From Leptothoe spongobia TAU-MAC 1115 (lineage in GTDB: Bacteria; Cyanobacteriota; Cyanobacteriia; Phormidesmidales; Phormidesmidaceae): a stretch of DNA of 64,000 nt. The DNA is taken from NCBI RefSeq assembly GCF_018739885.1, contig NZ_JADOES010000005.1:97340-161339 (forward strand). The letters run 5' to 3'. Below the pieces are notes generated by a model. It was not told where the DNA came from. It saw only the letters and a list, made by a program, of their open reading frames with translations, and ran no database searches. Positions 27,329-36,624 of this stretch are shown here, one piece after another; position 1 is the stretch's first letter, and every line of letters starts with the position of its first letter. The translations under genes and the position numbers were made by a program.

Positions 27329-27652
27329 ATGGCGTCATCTTCTCAACTAGGCCTTGTACTTGTTACAGCTGCATCCGAAGCAGAAGCCCGTACCATCGCC
27401 GAACATTTGATTGACGCGCAGCTAGCCGCCTGCGTTACTCTTAATCCGGTTCAGTCTATCTATCGCTGGCAGGGAAAAACTCACCACGATTCTGAGTACC
27501 AACTCATCATCAAAACTGATCTATTACTGTTTGAACAAATTGCCGCACAAGTCACCCTACACCACAGCTATGACTTACCTGAAATCATAGCTGTACCCAT
27601 GGTTGAGAGTACGGCAGGATATGGCCAATGGATAAGGGAACAGATTGGGTGA
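27329..27652 (+). CDS. cutA: CutA-family divalent-ion tolerance protein
   Basis: The 107-aa protein has the CutA core: LVLVTAASEAEARTIAEHLI, the ACVTLNPVQSIYRWQGK segment with the conserved Cys, and HSYDLPEIIAVP near the end. CutA forms a trimeric PII-like fold; its link to copper tolerance is historical and the physiological role in cyanobacteria is unclear. It lies 37 bases after the pentapeptide gene on the same strand. Confidence 0.95.
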   Translation: MASSSQLGLVLVTAASEAEARTIAEHLIDAQLAACVTLNPVQSIYRWQGKTHHDSEYQLIIKTDLLLFEQIAAQVTLHHSYDLPEIIAVPMVESTAGYGQWIREQIG

Positions 27653-27654
27653 AT

Positions 27655-27684
27655 GTGAGTGGTGAACATCTCACCACCACTCAC
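27655..27684. terminator. Hairpin between convergent cutA and cupin genes
   Basis: GTGAGTGGTG (27655-27664) pairs with CACCACTCAC (27675-27684). It lies between the stop codons of two converging genes and probably ends both transcripts, although no long T-run follows. Confidence 0.6.
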
Positions 27685-27688
27685 GCTA

Positions 27689-28297
27689 TTAAAATAACTT
27701 CGCCGTATGCTCTGCAATGTCATACTCATAGCGAGCTTTCATATTAGTCACCCCATAGAGATTAAAGGAAATTGTCGGTTCATCACCAATGGGTTCTACC
27801 TGATGAATGACACCGGGAGTAAAGCCAATAATATCCCCCGGAGCGAGGAGTTGCTCGCCAACAGATTCTAGTTTGTGAGGGTGCTCTGATGTCGGTGATC
27901 GTCGCCAGAAATGATTTTTTTCTTCGCCACCAATTAGAGCAACAATGCCCCAAGTCGCATGGTTATGAATTGTCGATACCTGACCAGGAGCCCAAGCTAC
28001 CATCTGCACAGTCAGAGGAAATTCATACTCTCGGTATAAAAATTTGACCGACCATCCAGTTTTAGGTGACGGTGGATCATATTCCATCTGTAGCCAGTAT
28101 GAACTCGTTAAGAGTTGACGCACAAGGGGCGTGATTTTTTGAATACGAATACTATCGTCATTCTCATCAGCCAAAATATCTTCTAAATCGGTTAAAAACC
28201 GATACATTCGATAGACACGTTCAGAGGGCTGCACGTCGGCAGTCCCAAACGTCATTCGCTGACCATCGTCGTTAATTAGCCAGTTTTGATTACTCAT
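27689..28297 (-). CDS. Cupin, cysteine dioxygenase-like protein
   Basis: The 202-aa protein has cupin motif 1, STIHNHATWGIVALIGGEE, and motif 2, LAPGDIIGFTPGVIHQVEP. Together they give the 3-His iron site of cysteine-dioxygenase-type enzymes. Length is normal for the family. It would oxidise cysteine or a related thiol, or be a regulatory cupin; substrate not readable. It converges on cutA and has a 430-base upstream region. Confidence 0.8.
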   Translation of the reverse strand: MSNQNWLINDDGQRMTFGTADVQPSERVYRMYRFLTDLEDILADENDDSIRIQKITPLVRQLLTSSYWLQMEYDPPSPKTGWSVKFLYREYEFPLTVQMVAWAPGQVSTIHNHATWGIVALIGGEEKNHFWRRSPTSEHPHKLESVGEQLLAPGDIIGFTPGVIHQVEPIGDEPTISFNLYGVTNMKARYEYDIAEHTAKLF

Positions 28298-28726
28298 GGG
28301 CAGGTGCGAAAAAACAGGATCTAAGGTGTCTACTACGTCAAAGGCTTCATCTTAGATTTTCAAACATACAAAGATATGGCCATAGGCTGATACGTAGACC
28401 ATTGCCCCACTGTAACAGTGTTATACGAAAGAAAAGTTTCATCTTGCAACAGCGGTGTATCCACAACGGGCATCTAGACATTAGACTTAAAGTCTTTCCC
28501 CATGACTCCAAACTGAGGACATAAGACGAGCGGATTTATTTCATCCGGCCTGGAAAAAGTTGTAGCTTGTAAAATTTGGCACAGCTGTGATGGTCGAATC
28601 AGGCGTCTTTTGTTCCATTCCTTAAATCTCAGACTGGCTTACTGATCAGTGCAAATGTGACCAGCTTTAGGGAATCTTTCAAAGAAAAATTGAATCGTTT
28701 AACACCCTCAAACGCTTTTGGTACAT
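28298..28726. other. Divergent promoter region (cupin / FGE-like lipoprotein)
   Basis: This 429-base stretch separates divergently transcribed genes and should hold both promoters. A 13-base palindrome AGACTTAAAGTCT sits at 28483-28495. No open frame or RNA family was recognised. Confidence 0.5.
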
Positions 28727-29689
28727 ATGCTTAACTTCCGTTCAAAACGATGCCTCCGTCCACATTTGGTCTGGATATTGCTTGTAGTTTCTTTGGTCAC
28801 TGCATGCGGTCAAGCCAACTCGCAGGTAGATTTGGACGATGAAATCAATGAGAATAGCCAAGACAGCCGTTGTGCTGATGGGTCTGTATACATTGAACGA
28901 GGCCGCTACATTGCTGGTAGCAACAAAGAAGAACGGGATTATGCATATCGTCTTTCAGCTGAGTCCTTAGCGAATACTCCCGAAGAAATCGCTGATGTGG
29001 AGACTCGTTTGCGGCAGCAGCGATGGTTTGATTTTGAACCAGATCAAAAGACCCGTCGGATGGGGGCCTTCTGTATCAATCGTGACCTGGTTACCAACGA
29101 AGAGTACCAAGAGTTTGTCCTAGCGACCGGTTATCACGAGCCCGGTATTACTGCTGAAAACTACCAGGAGCAGAATATGCTGGTGCACTCCTATCAAGAA
29201 CTACGTCCCTACTTTTGGAGAAGCTACCAATTTCCTGCGGGCAAGGCCAATCATCCAGTGGTATTGGTATCCCAAAAAGATGCTTTAGCCTATGCAGCCT
29301 GGAAAAGCCAGGAAGATGGGATTGCATACCGTCTTCCCACAGCAGATGAATGGGAAAAAGCAGCTCGGGGTAATGACGGCCGCTATTTTGCCTGGGGTAA
29401 CGATTGGCAAGACAAGGCCACTAATTGGCAGAAAAATGGCCCTGAGGGCACTAGCCGCACTGGCGCGTATCCCTTGAGTAAGAGCGTCTATGGTGTAGAG
29501 GATATGGCTGGCAACGTATTTGAATTTACCTCCACGGTCTATACCCAGGACAGCCAGGAACGGGCAATCATGAAAGGTTGTGCCTGGGATGATCTACCAG
29601 GCTTCTGTCGGACCGCCTATCGCCATGGTCGACCTACCACATATCGCCACATTTTGTTTGGGTTTCGTTTGGTATCGGATCCACGCTAG
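28727..29689 (+). CDS. FGE/SUMF1-domain lipoprotein
   Basis: The 320-aa product from ATG 28727 (an in-frame TTG at 28718 is less likely) has a signal peptide with lipobox LVTAC, so it is probably a lipoprotein. The rest is the formylglycine-generating-enzyme/sulfatase-modifying-factor fold. It shows INRDLVTNEEYQEFV, HPVVLVSQKDALAYAAW, YRLPTADEWEKAARGNDGR, GVEDMAGNVFEFTS and the terminal GFRLVSD. Many such proteins are not true FGEs; the active-site Cys pair was not confirmed. A Cys-rich repeat lipoprotein gene follows. Confidence 0.87.
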   Translation: MLNFRSKRCLRPHLVWILLVVSLVTACGQANSQVDLDDEINENSQDSRCADGSVYIERGRYIAGSNKEERDYAYRLSAESLANTPEEIADVETRLRQQRWFDFEPDQKTRRMGAFCINRDLVTNEEYQEFVLATGYHEPGITAENYQEQNMLVHSYQELRPYFWRSYQFPAGKANHPVVLVSQKDALAYAAWKSQEDGIAYRLPTADEWEKAARGNDGRYFAWGNDWQDKATNWQKNGPEGTSRTGAYPLSKSVYGVEDMAGNVFEFTSTVYTQDSQERAIMKGCAWDDLPGFCRTAYRHGRPTTYRHILFGFRLVSDPR

Positions 29690-29691
29690 GA

Positions 29692-29709
29692 GGCTTTCCA
29701 TGGAAAGCC
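29692..29709. repeat. Palindromic repeat with TTCCATGGAA core, copy 1
   Basis: GGCTTTCCA and TGGAAAGCC form a perfect 18-bp palindrome two bases after the FGE-like gene stop, followed by CCTACA. The core and the CTACA tail recur at 33601-33634 and 58287-58306. Confidence 0.85.
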
Positions 29710-29898
29710 CCTACAAACGCCCTCTACCAAGATGGGAAATGGATCAAAAACCAGGTCCATTCCCTAGACCTTCAGCTAATTAGAATATATTTCTCAGGCA
29801 AAATTAAGGTTTAACCCGCATAATGGTTTCCGGATTAATTTGTCGATTTGGTTTCGACTGCATTATTATCTGTTCAATGCTTTAAGAGGAACCCTCTA

Positions 29899-30141
29899 AT
29901 GAAAGTTAACTACCTAGCGGCTGTAGCAGCAGCTTCTGTGTTGAGTGTTGGTGTTTTAACTGGTTGCGGTGGTGGTGCTAATCCCTGTGCAGCTGACCCC
30001 TGTGCAGCTCCTGCTGGAGAAGTTGCCCCCGATCCTTGTGCGGCTAACCCCTGTGCGGCTGACCCCTGTGCAGCTGACCCTTGTGCAGCTGATCCTTGTG
30101 CGGCTGACCCTTGTGCGGCTGACCCCTGCGCAGGTAGCTAA
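29899..30141 (+). CDS. Small Cys-rich repeat lipoprotein (DPCAA repeats)
   Basis: The 80-aa precursor starts at ATG 29899, with AAGAGGA as ribosome site. It has a signal peptide ending in lipobox LTGC, so the mature protein is a lipoprotein beginning CGGGAN. The mature chain is nine (N/D)PCA(A/G) pentapeptides with a short PAGEVAP break, placing a Cys every five residues. The DNA shows 15-bp tandem repeats with synonymous differences, so the pattern is old enough to be selected. Cys-rich repeats of this type occur in other cyanobacterial lipoproteins without an assigned function; metal binding or redox roles are guesses. It has its own terminator. Confidence 0.85.
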   Translation: MKVNYLAAVAAASVLSVGVLTGCGGGANPCAADPCAAPAGEVAPDPCAANPCAADPCAADPCAADPCAADPCAADPCAGS

Positions 30142-30192
30142 CGCCCTCGGCGTCTAACCGACAAAGACAACAACTGGATATTTCATATGTTT

Positions 30193-30228
30193 AGCTCTCT
30201 GACAATGATGTTAGGGAGCTTTTGTTTT
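30193..30228 (+). terminator. Terminator of the Cys-rich lipoprotein gene
   Basis: AGCTCTCT (30193-30200) pairs with AGGGAGCT (30213-30220) with one G-T pair, followed by TTTGTTTT. It is 51 bases after the stop. Confidence 0.85.
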
Positions 30229-30230
30229 GC

Positions 30231-30268
30231 GCTATGTCAGGGCGGGCTATGTCAGGGCGGGCTATGCC
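30231..30268. repeat. 15-bp tandem repeat
   Basis: GCTATGTCAGGGCGG occurs twice in tandem (30231-30245, 30246-30260), followed by a partial third GCTATGCC. It is noncoding and lies just behind the terminator. Confidence 0.85.
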
Positions 30269-30386
30269 CACCAGACAATGGGTAATGAGCTATGGCACTA
30301 AAATGGCATTCATCAGACCGATGGACGACTCCTGGCACTTAAGCTGGAATCCATAGCTATGACTTATCGATTTGGGAGCTTGCTAT

Positions 30387-31259
30387 ATGAAGGTTGCATT
30401 TATTGGCCTTGGAACTATGGGTATCCCCATGGCGATGAACTTACTCGCTGCTGGCCATCAGCTAACGGTCCATAATCGCAGTCGCGATCGCGAACTCCCC
30501 TTAGCCGAAGCCGGAGCCCAGCGAGCCGATACCCCAGCAGCAGCGGCAGCAGCGGCAGAAATCGTCATCATCTGCGTCAGCGACACCCCTGATGTAGAAG
30601 CCGTGGTCCTCGGCCCAGAGGGCATCATCTCCGGAGCACAGCCAGGCACCCTGGTCATAGACATGTCCACCATTAGCCCCACGGCCACCCGTGCCATCGC
30701 CACCCAACTAGCAGCCCAACAAATCACCATGCTTGACGCCCCTGTCTCCGGCGGCTCAGAAGGTGCTAAAAACGGCACCCTCTCCATCATGGTCGGAGGA
30801 GACGCCGAACAGTTTACCAAGGCCATGCCCGTCCTCCAGGCCATGGGTAAAACCATCACCCACGTAGGCCCCATTGGCGCTGGACAAACCACCAAAGCCA
30901 TTAACCAAATTGTAGTTGCTGGGACATTTTGGGCCGTCGCTGAAGGTTTAGCCCTCGGCCTTAAAGCAGAGCTAGATATGGAAAAAGTCGTCCAAGCCGT
31001 CGGCGGTGGCGCAGCTGGGTCCTGGGCCTTCACCAACCGTTCCGGCAATATGCTCGACAATACCTATCCCCTCGGTTTTCGCATGCGTCTCCATCGCAAG
31101 GATCTCCTGATCGCCCTTCAGACCGCCAGGGAGTTAGGGCTCCCCCTACCCATGGCCGCCTACGTCGAGCAAATTGAAAGTGGCCTGATTTCTCAAGGGT
31201 TTGGGGATGAAGATATGTCGGCAATTGCCCGAAGTTTGAGGGAGATGGGAGGGATTTGA
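30387..31259 (+). CDS. NAD(P)-dependent beta-hydroxyacid dehydrogenase (GarR/HIBADH family)
   Basis: The 290-aa enzyme starts at ATG 30387 with GGGAG upstream. It begins with the Rossmann motif VAFIGLGTMGIPMAMNLL, then has the substrate motif DAPVSGGSEGAKNGTLSIMV and the catalytic Lys in GAGQTTKAINQI. Family members reduce tartronate semialdehyde, glyoxylate/succinic semialdehyde or oxidise 3-hydroxyisobutyrate; the substrate is not distinguishable here. The gene is unusually rich in GCC/ACC codons compared with its neighbours. Confidence 0.9.
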   Translation: MKVAFIGLGTMGIPMAMNLLAAGHQLTVHNRSRDRELPLAEAGAQRADTPAAAAAAAEIVIICVSDTPDVEAVVLGPEGIISGAQPGTLVIDMSTISPTATRAIATQLAAQQITMLDAPVSGGSEGAKNGTLSIMVGGDAEQFTKAMPVLQAMGKTITHVGPIGAGQTTKAINQIVVAGTFWAVAEGLALGLKAELDMEKVVQAVGGGAAGSWAFTNRSGNMLDNTYPLGFRMRLHRKDLLIALQTARELGLPLPMAAYVEQIESGLISQGFGDEDMSAIARSLREMGGI

Positions 31260-31281
31260 GGGAAAGGTGGCAGTGCCCACC

Positions 31282-32817
31282 CTACGGCACTCCAATTGTG
31301 GTGATGTAAAGCACCGCCTCATCCTCTGGAATCCCCAGGACATCATTCACCTGGTCATCAAAGAAGCCTGCAATCCCACTAACTCCCAATGCCAGCCGAG
31401 TAGCAGCCAGATTAAGCCGCTGCCCCAGATGTCCCGCATCCATATGGAGATAGCGATAAGCGCGATCGCAATGTCGCTCAATCGCCTTTTCTAAATTTGC
31501 CGTATGAATAATCGCCACACTGGCATCTCGCCCTAAATTTTGCCCCAGGCACAGATGATGTAGCTCCCGACGAAAATGCTTAAACCTAACTTGACGTAGT
31601 GTATTCGCCACCGGGTCATAGTAGTAGCACCCCGTATCCAGGTTATTCACCCCCAGCACCACAATAAACGTCTGAATTAAACTCAGATCAAAATAGTCAG
31701 GCTGAGCATCAAACCCTTGCTCGCTATAGTTTTCAGGATGATAGGTAAAATCCAGCAACTGTCGTAGCGAGTCCAGAGAAATCGACGCGCCCCGATATCG
31801 ACGGGTGGAACGTCGGTGCAGCATCGCCTTGGTCAAAAACTCCAGGCCATCTCCCCAAACAATGGAAGCCACCGTTGTACTGGCATTATTTCCAAAGGGA
31901 AATCCATACTGGGAGCTGGGATACTGGGTTGGCTGAGCCAGTTGGGCCTGTTCCAGGCTTTTATCAGGCTGAGGCGTAATCCTGCTCACCTGGTGGAGTG
32001 CCCCCAGCAACTGCTCATCCTCAGGAACCGTCTCCGCCGACATCATCTGCTCATCAGACAGCTGACCATCGCTGGGGAGCACCGTACAACCACGGGACAA
32101 ATTTTGCTCAACTTTGAGTAAATCTGCCAGCGCCAGCACTGCGATCGCACCCTCCTCTGCCGGGTTTAGATAGAGCAAATCATTAATCGCATCATCCACA
32201 AATCCCCCGATCAGATGGGGCCGATAATCGCACAACGAGGCCGCCAGTTCGATATTGCCCAGCAGATGCCCCGTATCCAGACATACCCGCCGATAAGCCC
32301 GAGCCTGATAGCGCCAGGCCGACCGCTGAAACACCACACTCGTAACCACTGCCAGGTGGGTATGCTCCAGGGCTGGATGCCAAAAACACGCCTCCTGCAA
32401 TCGCTGCCAGGGATGATCATCCCAAAACCTCACCAGACTATGGGTTTTCACCTGATAGTTATACAAACCAGCGGGCAGCTGAGACGTCCCCCGTGAGATT
32501 AGATAAATTTCAGCCGGGTAGAGCGCCCCCGCCGATGGAGCCGAACGCAAATAGACCACATCCCCGGTAGAACTCGTAAACTTGGCTGTCAGACCATAGC
32601 TATGAAATAAAAATTGGGATAGCCGCTGCCACCATTGATCAGTTTCCCGAGCCCCGACCCCCAGATACCCCTGCAGCTCAAATCGACTACCGAGGGGATA
32701 GGTTTTATACACCTCCGGCTGCTCCGCCCAGTTCAAGGTCCCCGTAGGCAGCGCATCAGGGAAATATTTGGTGCGTTGATGGTAAAGCTGAGCGAGAGAA
32801 GGCGATGCCTCAGTCAT
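31282..32817 (-). CDS. SagB-type nitroreductase-family oxidoreductase, two-domain
   Basis: The 511-aa protein from ATG 32817 (GTG/ATG-initiated forms up to 32868 would add 17 residues) contains two related nitroreductase-like halves. The first has FTSSTGDVVYLRSAPSAGAL and YPAEIYLISRG. The second has LHRRSTRRYRGASISLDSL and ends LNLAATRLALGVSGIAGFF with a DDQVNDVLGI loop. SagB/ThcOx enzymes use FMN to oxidise azolines in peptide maturation, but no YcaO or precursor peptide gene is nearby, so the role may be different. It converges on the dehydrogenase gene. Confidence 0.85.
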   Translation of the reverse strand: MTEASPSLAQLYHQRTKYFPDALPTGTLNWAEQPEVYKTYPLGSRFELQGYLGVGARETDQWWQRLSQFLFHSYGLTAKFTSSTGDVVYLRSAPSAGALYPAEIYLISRGTSQLPAGLYNYQVKTHSLVRFWDDHPWQRLQEACFWHPALEHTHLAVVTSVVFQRSAWRYQARAYRRVCLDTGHLLGNIELAASLCDYRPHLIGGFVDDAINDLLYLNPAEEGAIAVLALADLLKVEQNLSRGCTVLPSDGQLSDEQMMSAETVPEDEQLLGALHQVSRITPQPDKSLEQAQLAQPTQYPSSQYGFPFGNNASTTVASIVWGDGLEFLTKAMLHRRSTRRYRGASISLDSLRQLLDFTYHPENYSEQGFDAQPDYFDLSLIQTFIVVLGVNNLDTGCYYYDPVANTLRQVRFKHFRRELHHLCLGQNLGRDASVAIIHTANLEKAIERHCDRAYRYLHMDAGHLGQRLNLAATRLALGVSGIAGFFDDQVNDVLGIPEDEAVLYITTIGVP

Positions 32818-33070
32818 GATTGCGGATTGAAGCTGTGAATGGGAGCAGTCGAACGAACCAACAGACAAGGACCAGGATGCCCCTGAAAACCTTAAGTGAC
32901 GCTTAAGAAAGGCCTTTTTTTACGACATGTATCGTAATTTACATTTTGTAACATAACGTTCTCAAGTGCCAGGACTTCCTGGGACTACTTCCCGAGATTA
33001 GTACTATCTGGCCACGTTGAGGTCAGCCCCACCCACCGTTGGTATCTGATTAATTTTGACGTAGAAGTGT

Positions 33071-33607
33071 ATGACAGTTGATGAATTCTTGGCAGCCTAT
33101 CAAGCTGGGAAACGTAACTTTCAAGGCATTGTATTAGAGCGAGCCGATCTATTTGATTGCGATATCCGGAGTTGTGACCTTAGCCGTGCTCAGTTACAAG
33201 GAGCCTACCTACCCTATGCCAAGCTGAGTAGAGCGCGTCTAACTCAGGCCAATTTAAAGGGTGCGAATATCGGTAATGCATTTCTTCAGGCTGCTGACTT
33301 ATCAGCAGCCGATTTGCAAGGAGCACTGCTATCCTTTGTAAATCTGCGGGGAGCTATCCTGCATAAGGCAAATCTCTATCAGGTCAACCTCCATGGAGCC
33401 GACCTCAGCGGTGCTGACCTCACCGGAGCCGATCTACGTCTAGCTGATCTGAGCAGAACAAAATTGTCCAATACCCTGTTCACTCAGGCTGATCTACGGG
33501 GAGTCAATCTATTTCGAGCCCAGAATGTAAATTTAATCGGAGCTATTTGCGATCGCACCACCATCGGCCCCGAGGGCTATCCCCTAGAAAATTTCGAAAC
33601 GCTGTAG
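33071..33607 (+). CDS. Pentapeptide repeat protein
   Basis: The 178-aa product has an N-terminal cap, MTVDEFLAAYQAGKRNFQGI, close to that of the 26362 gene. A(D/N)LXX repeats follow (LQGANLKGANIG-type, ADLSGADLTGADLRLADL) up to about residue 155, then a short tail ending NFETL. The stop codon TAG lies inside a perfect 34-bp palindrome (33601-33634), so the natural C-terminus may have been reset by that repeat. No signal peptide. Confidence 0.9.
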   Translation: MTVDEFLAAYQAGKRNFQGIVLERADLFDCDIRSCDLSRAQLQGAYLPYAKLSRARLTQANLKGANIGNAFLQAADLSAADLQGALLSFVNLRGAILHKANLYQVNLHGADLSGADLTGADLRLADLSRTKLSNTLFTQADLRGVNLFRAQNVNLIGAICDRTTIGPEGYPLENFETL

Positions 33608-33634
33608 AGACCTTCCATGGAAGGTCTCTACAGC
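33601..33634. repeat. Palindromic repeat with TTCCATGGAA core, copy 2
   Basis: GCTGTAGAGACCTTCCA and its exact complement form a perfect 34-bp palindrome. It contains the TAG stop of the pentapeptide gene and is followed by GTTATA. It could also act as a transcription terminator hairpin. Confidence 0.9.
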
Positions 33635-33755
33635 GTTATATCACCAACCGAACCCTCAAGTCAGGGAATCTCTCCACCAAAGACTAAAGCAAGCCGCTCC
33701 CCCTCAGGTATGCTATGAGCAGCCTAAATCACCCACCTGCCATTCCCCTGTCCCT

Positions 33756-36590
33756 ATGACTGTGAGCGCACCATCAAAATCCGCTAACTGGCCCAAACTG
33801 GCCCTCCTGCTGATAGTGATGTGTAGCCCCATCCAGCCAGGTTTAGCCCAAACCGCCCTTAATCCGCCAGTAGACGAAGCCACCACCTCCACGGTTGTAG
33901 GCCAAAGTCCTGTGAGCCAACAACCTGAGAACAGTAGCGACCTGAGTGTCATTCTGCTGATTGGTCTGATTGGCACCCTTGTTTTGCTCCTGGGCATGGG
34001 CATGGCTATGCTCTGGGTGATGCGTCGAGCTGTAGAAACTGAGGTGACCAAGAACGTTACCAAGAATGTCCTAAGCCAGCTCAACGAAATCGAAAACCTG
34101 GAGGGCAAAATCCAGGCCGCCACCCGTAGGATTGATGGCATTCTAGCCGAAGCAGATGATCGAGCAGATGAACTCGTTGAACGATCCAGTAGTTTTCAAC
34201 AGGACCTGACGACCCAGCGCCATAGTCTCACCAAGCTACTGGCCGATATCACCGATTTAAAAGCCAAAACCGCTAAAGATTGGCAAACTGAACTGGATAA
34301 TGCCCTGCAGTCCCTAGGCACTAATCAAACGGCCTTTCTCCAGGAACTGGACAACCTCAAGCAAACGGCTATCCAACAGCTACAAACCCTTCAGGCAGAT
34401 ACCCGTCGTCAGCAGCAGTCCGTATTTCAAGGATTAGACGGCGCTCAGTCCACCCTCGACAATCACTTATCGGGACTCAAGGCCACCGCTGACCATCGTC
34501 AGGGTATTTTTCTCGATGAGCTTGAACGCAAGGAATCTATCTTCTCCGATGAAATTGGCACGCTCCAGACTGACACCCTTGAGCAGCGCGATCGCTGGTT
34601 AGAAAACCTGGCCTCCCTAGAAAAAGATATCGGCCCCCAGCTCGAAGATCTGCGCAAGTCAATGAAAAACCAGCTGGAACAGCAGCGGGACAGCATTATC
34701 AACGAAATGCAGCAGGAGCGTGGAGAATTTGCCCAGCAGATGAATGATATGCAGGTCAATGCCCTGGGTCATAAAGAACTCGCCCTGCAAACCATTGAAC
34801 GCTCAGTGAGCGACCTGCAAGAGCAGTTTCAGCAACTGCGCAACGATACCGAAGGTCGCAAAGCCGACCTGATGCAGCAGCTGCGCCAGTCCACCGATGA
34901 CTTTTTGACCCAGTTTGCCACCCTCAGGGTAGATGTGGAAGGTCGCAAGGGAGTGTTGCTGGGGGATATGGACCAGGTTGCCGCTGACTTTAAAAACCAG
35001 CTGGATCGGTTACAGGGAGATCTCAGTACCGAGCGCGATGAGTCATTTCGTGCCCTCCAGCAGACTGCCAATAGCTTTTCCAATCAGCTCAATCAACTCC
35101 AAAGTGAAACCGGCGACCAACAGGGACGCACAATTCAAACCCTTGAAGCTGCCGCCAGCGCCTTTACCCGCCAGCTAGCTGAATTACAGTCAGATATCAC
35201 CCAGCAACAGCAGCAGTCCTTTCAAAGTTTGCGTCAGCTAGAGGGCGAATTTACCCAGCAGTTAGGCGAAGTAAGGGATGTGGTCTTTGGTCGTCGCGAC
35301 TTGGTGATCGACAAGCTCGATAAATTTGACGCCAACCTGGGCGATCAGATTAGCGAATTAGCCAATGCCGCCCGTGGCCGTCAGCAAGAAGCCCAGCAGC
35401 GTTTGGTAGTCATTGCCGAGCGCTTTGCCACTGCCCTGGATGACCTCAAAACCAAGTTTGAAGGCGATCAGTCCGCCAGCGCCGCTGACCTGGAGCAGCT
35501 CAAACAGAGCTTTGCCCAGCAGCTAGAGGGATTACAAACCGAGGCCAAGGTACAAAAAGACCAGATCATGCGTCAGCTCGGCGAAGTCACCCCCGAGTAT
35601 GTGGCCGACTCCTTTGTAGATACAGCCCAGACCCAGCTACAGAACCTGACCGAACGCCTATCGCGGCTACAGTCCAACCGACCTGAGTTATTTGAAACCA
35701 TCGACGAACTGGTAGCTGAAGCCGAGGGACATATCAATGCAGGTAAATTGGAAGAAGCGGTGGCCACCTATGACCGCGCCTTAGCCATTCAGCCCAGTAA
35801 TGCTGACCTCTGGTTAGCTCGCAGTAAGCCCCTGGGTCAGCTCAAGCGACGCGATGAGGCCCTGGCAGCCCTACAAAAGGTGATTGACCTGCAGCCCCAG
35901 CGGATAGAAGCCTGGTATCAGCGGGGGCTGGTATTACGGGAGCTCCGCCGCTATGAAGATGCCCTGGGTACCTTTGAGCGGGTGATCGACCTGGATGACA
36001 CGGACCCCAGGGCATGGCTCAATAAGGGCATGGTCCTCAGCCGTCTCAAGCAGCGGGAAAAGGCCATTACCTCCTTTGATAAAGCGATTGAACTCAACCC
36101 CAGCTACCACGAAGCCTGGGTCAATCGCGGTGTCGCCTACGGTATCTTGCAACAGGCCGAAGAAGCATTTAAGTCCTTTGATCGGGCGGTCAAGATTCAA
36201 GAAAATGATGGTGTCGCCTGGTTAAACCGTGGTTTAGCGCTCCTAGATCTAGAACGATTTGAAGAGGCGGTACCGTCCTTTGAGCAAGCGACTCGGTTTA
36301 AGCCAGATTTAGTCAAAGCTTGGGACAATCGCGGACTGGCCCTGGTGAAATTGGGCCGGGACCGGGATGCGATGAAAAGTTTTGAAAAGGCTCTGGAGTT
36401 AAACCCAGGCTATGCAAAGACATACTACAATCGCGCCGTTTGTTATGCCCTCCAACGGGAGACTGACAAGTCCCTAGAGAATTTGCAAAAGGCCGTACAG
36501 ATCGATCCACGCTACAAGGAAGAAGCCCAGGCAGACGAGAGTTTTGAAGACATTTGGCAGGACAACTGGTTTAAGGAACTGGTGGGGTAA
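33756..36590 (+). CDS. Membrane-anchored coiled-coil and TPR protein
   Basis: The 944-aa protein has a first hydrophobic segment near 14-30 (signal-like, ending at GLAQT) and a clear membrane helix at about 66-90. A 500-residue coiled coil (about 100-630) of roughly 40-residue periodicity follows, with phrases such as FLDELERKESIFSDEIGTL. About seven TPR units (660-925) include AWYQRGLVLRELRRYEDAL and AWVNRGVAYGILQQAEEAF. It resembles a tethered scaffold reaching into the cytoplasm. No enzymatic motif. It stands alone between repeat elements. Confidence 0.82.
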   Translation: MTVSAPSKSANWPKLALLLIVMCSPIQPGLAQTALNPPVDEATTSTVVGQSPVSQQPENSSDLSVILLIGLIGTLVLLLGMGMAMLWVMRRAVETEVTKNVTKNVLSQLNEIENLEGKIQAATRRIDGILAEADDRADELVERSSSFQQDLTTQRHSLTKLLADITDLKAKTAKDWQTELDNALQSLGTNQTAFLQELDNLKQTAIQQLQTLQADTRRQQQSVFQGLDGAQSTLDNHLSGLKATADHRQGIFLDELERKESIFSDEIGTLQTDTLEQRDRWLENLASLEKDIGPQLEDLRKSMKNQLEQQRDSIINEMQQERGEFAQQMNDMQVNALGHKELALQTIERSVSDLQEQFQQLRNDTEGRKADLMQQLRQSTDDFLTQFATLRVDVEGRKGVLLGDMDQVAADFKNQLDRLQGDLSTERDESFRALQQTANSFSNQLNQLQSETGDQQGRTIQTLEAAASAFTRQLAELQSDITQQQQQSFQSLRQLEGEFTQQLGEVRDVVFGRRDLVIDKLDKFDANLGDQISELANAARGRQQEAQQRLVVIAERFATALDDLKTKFEGDQSASAADLEQLKQSFAQQLEGLQTEAKVQKDQIMRQLGEVTPEYVADSFVDTAQTQLQNLTERLSRLQSNRPELFETIDELVAEAEGHINAGKLEEAVATYDRALAIQPSNADLWLARSKPLGQLKRRDEALAALQKVIDLQPQRIEAWYQRGLVLRELRRYEDALGTFERVIDLDDTDPRAWLNKGMVLSRLKQREKAITSFDKAIELNPSYHEAWVNRGVAYGILQQAEEAFKSFDRAVKIQENDGVAWLNRGLALLDLERFEEAVPSFEQATRFKPDLVKAWDNRGLALVKLGRDRDAMKSFEKALELNPGYAKTYYNRAVCYALQRETDKSLENLQKAVQIDPRYKEEAQADESFEDIWQDNWFKELVG

Positions 36591-36624
36591 GAGCCACTGG
36601 CTTCGGCTGCGCTCAACCAGCCAA

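Noticed and set aside
29899..30141. Possible CRISPR-like array because of regular short repeats
   Set aside because: The 15-bp periodicity is coding (DPCAA units) without spacers; no CRISPR array or cas gene was found in the window.
30458..31060. 200-codon frame antisense to the beta-hydroxyacid dehydrogenase
   Set aside because: Shadow of a GC-rich gene; the sense frame has all family motifs.
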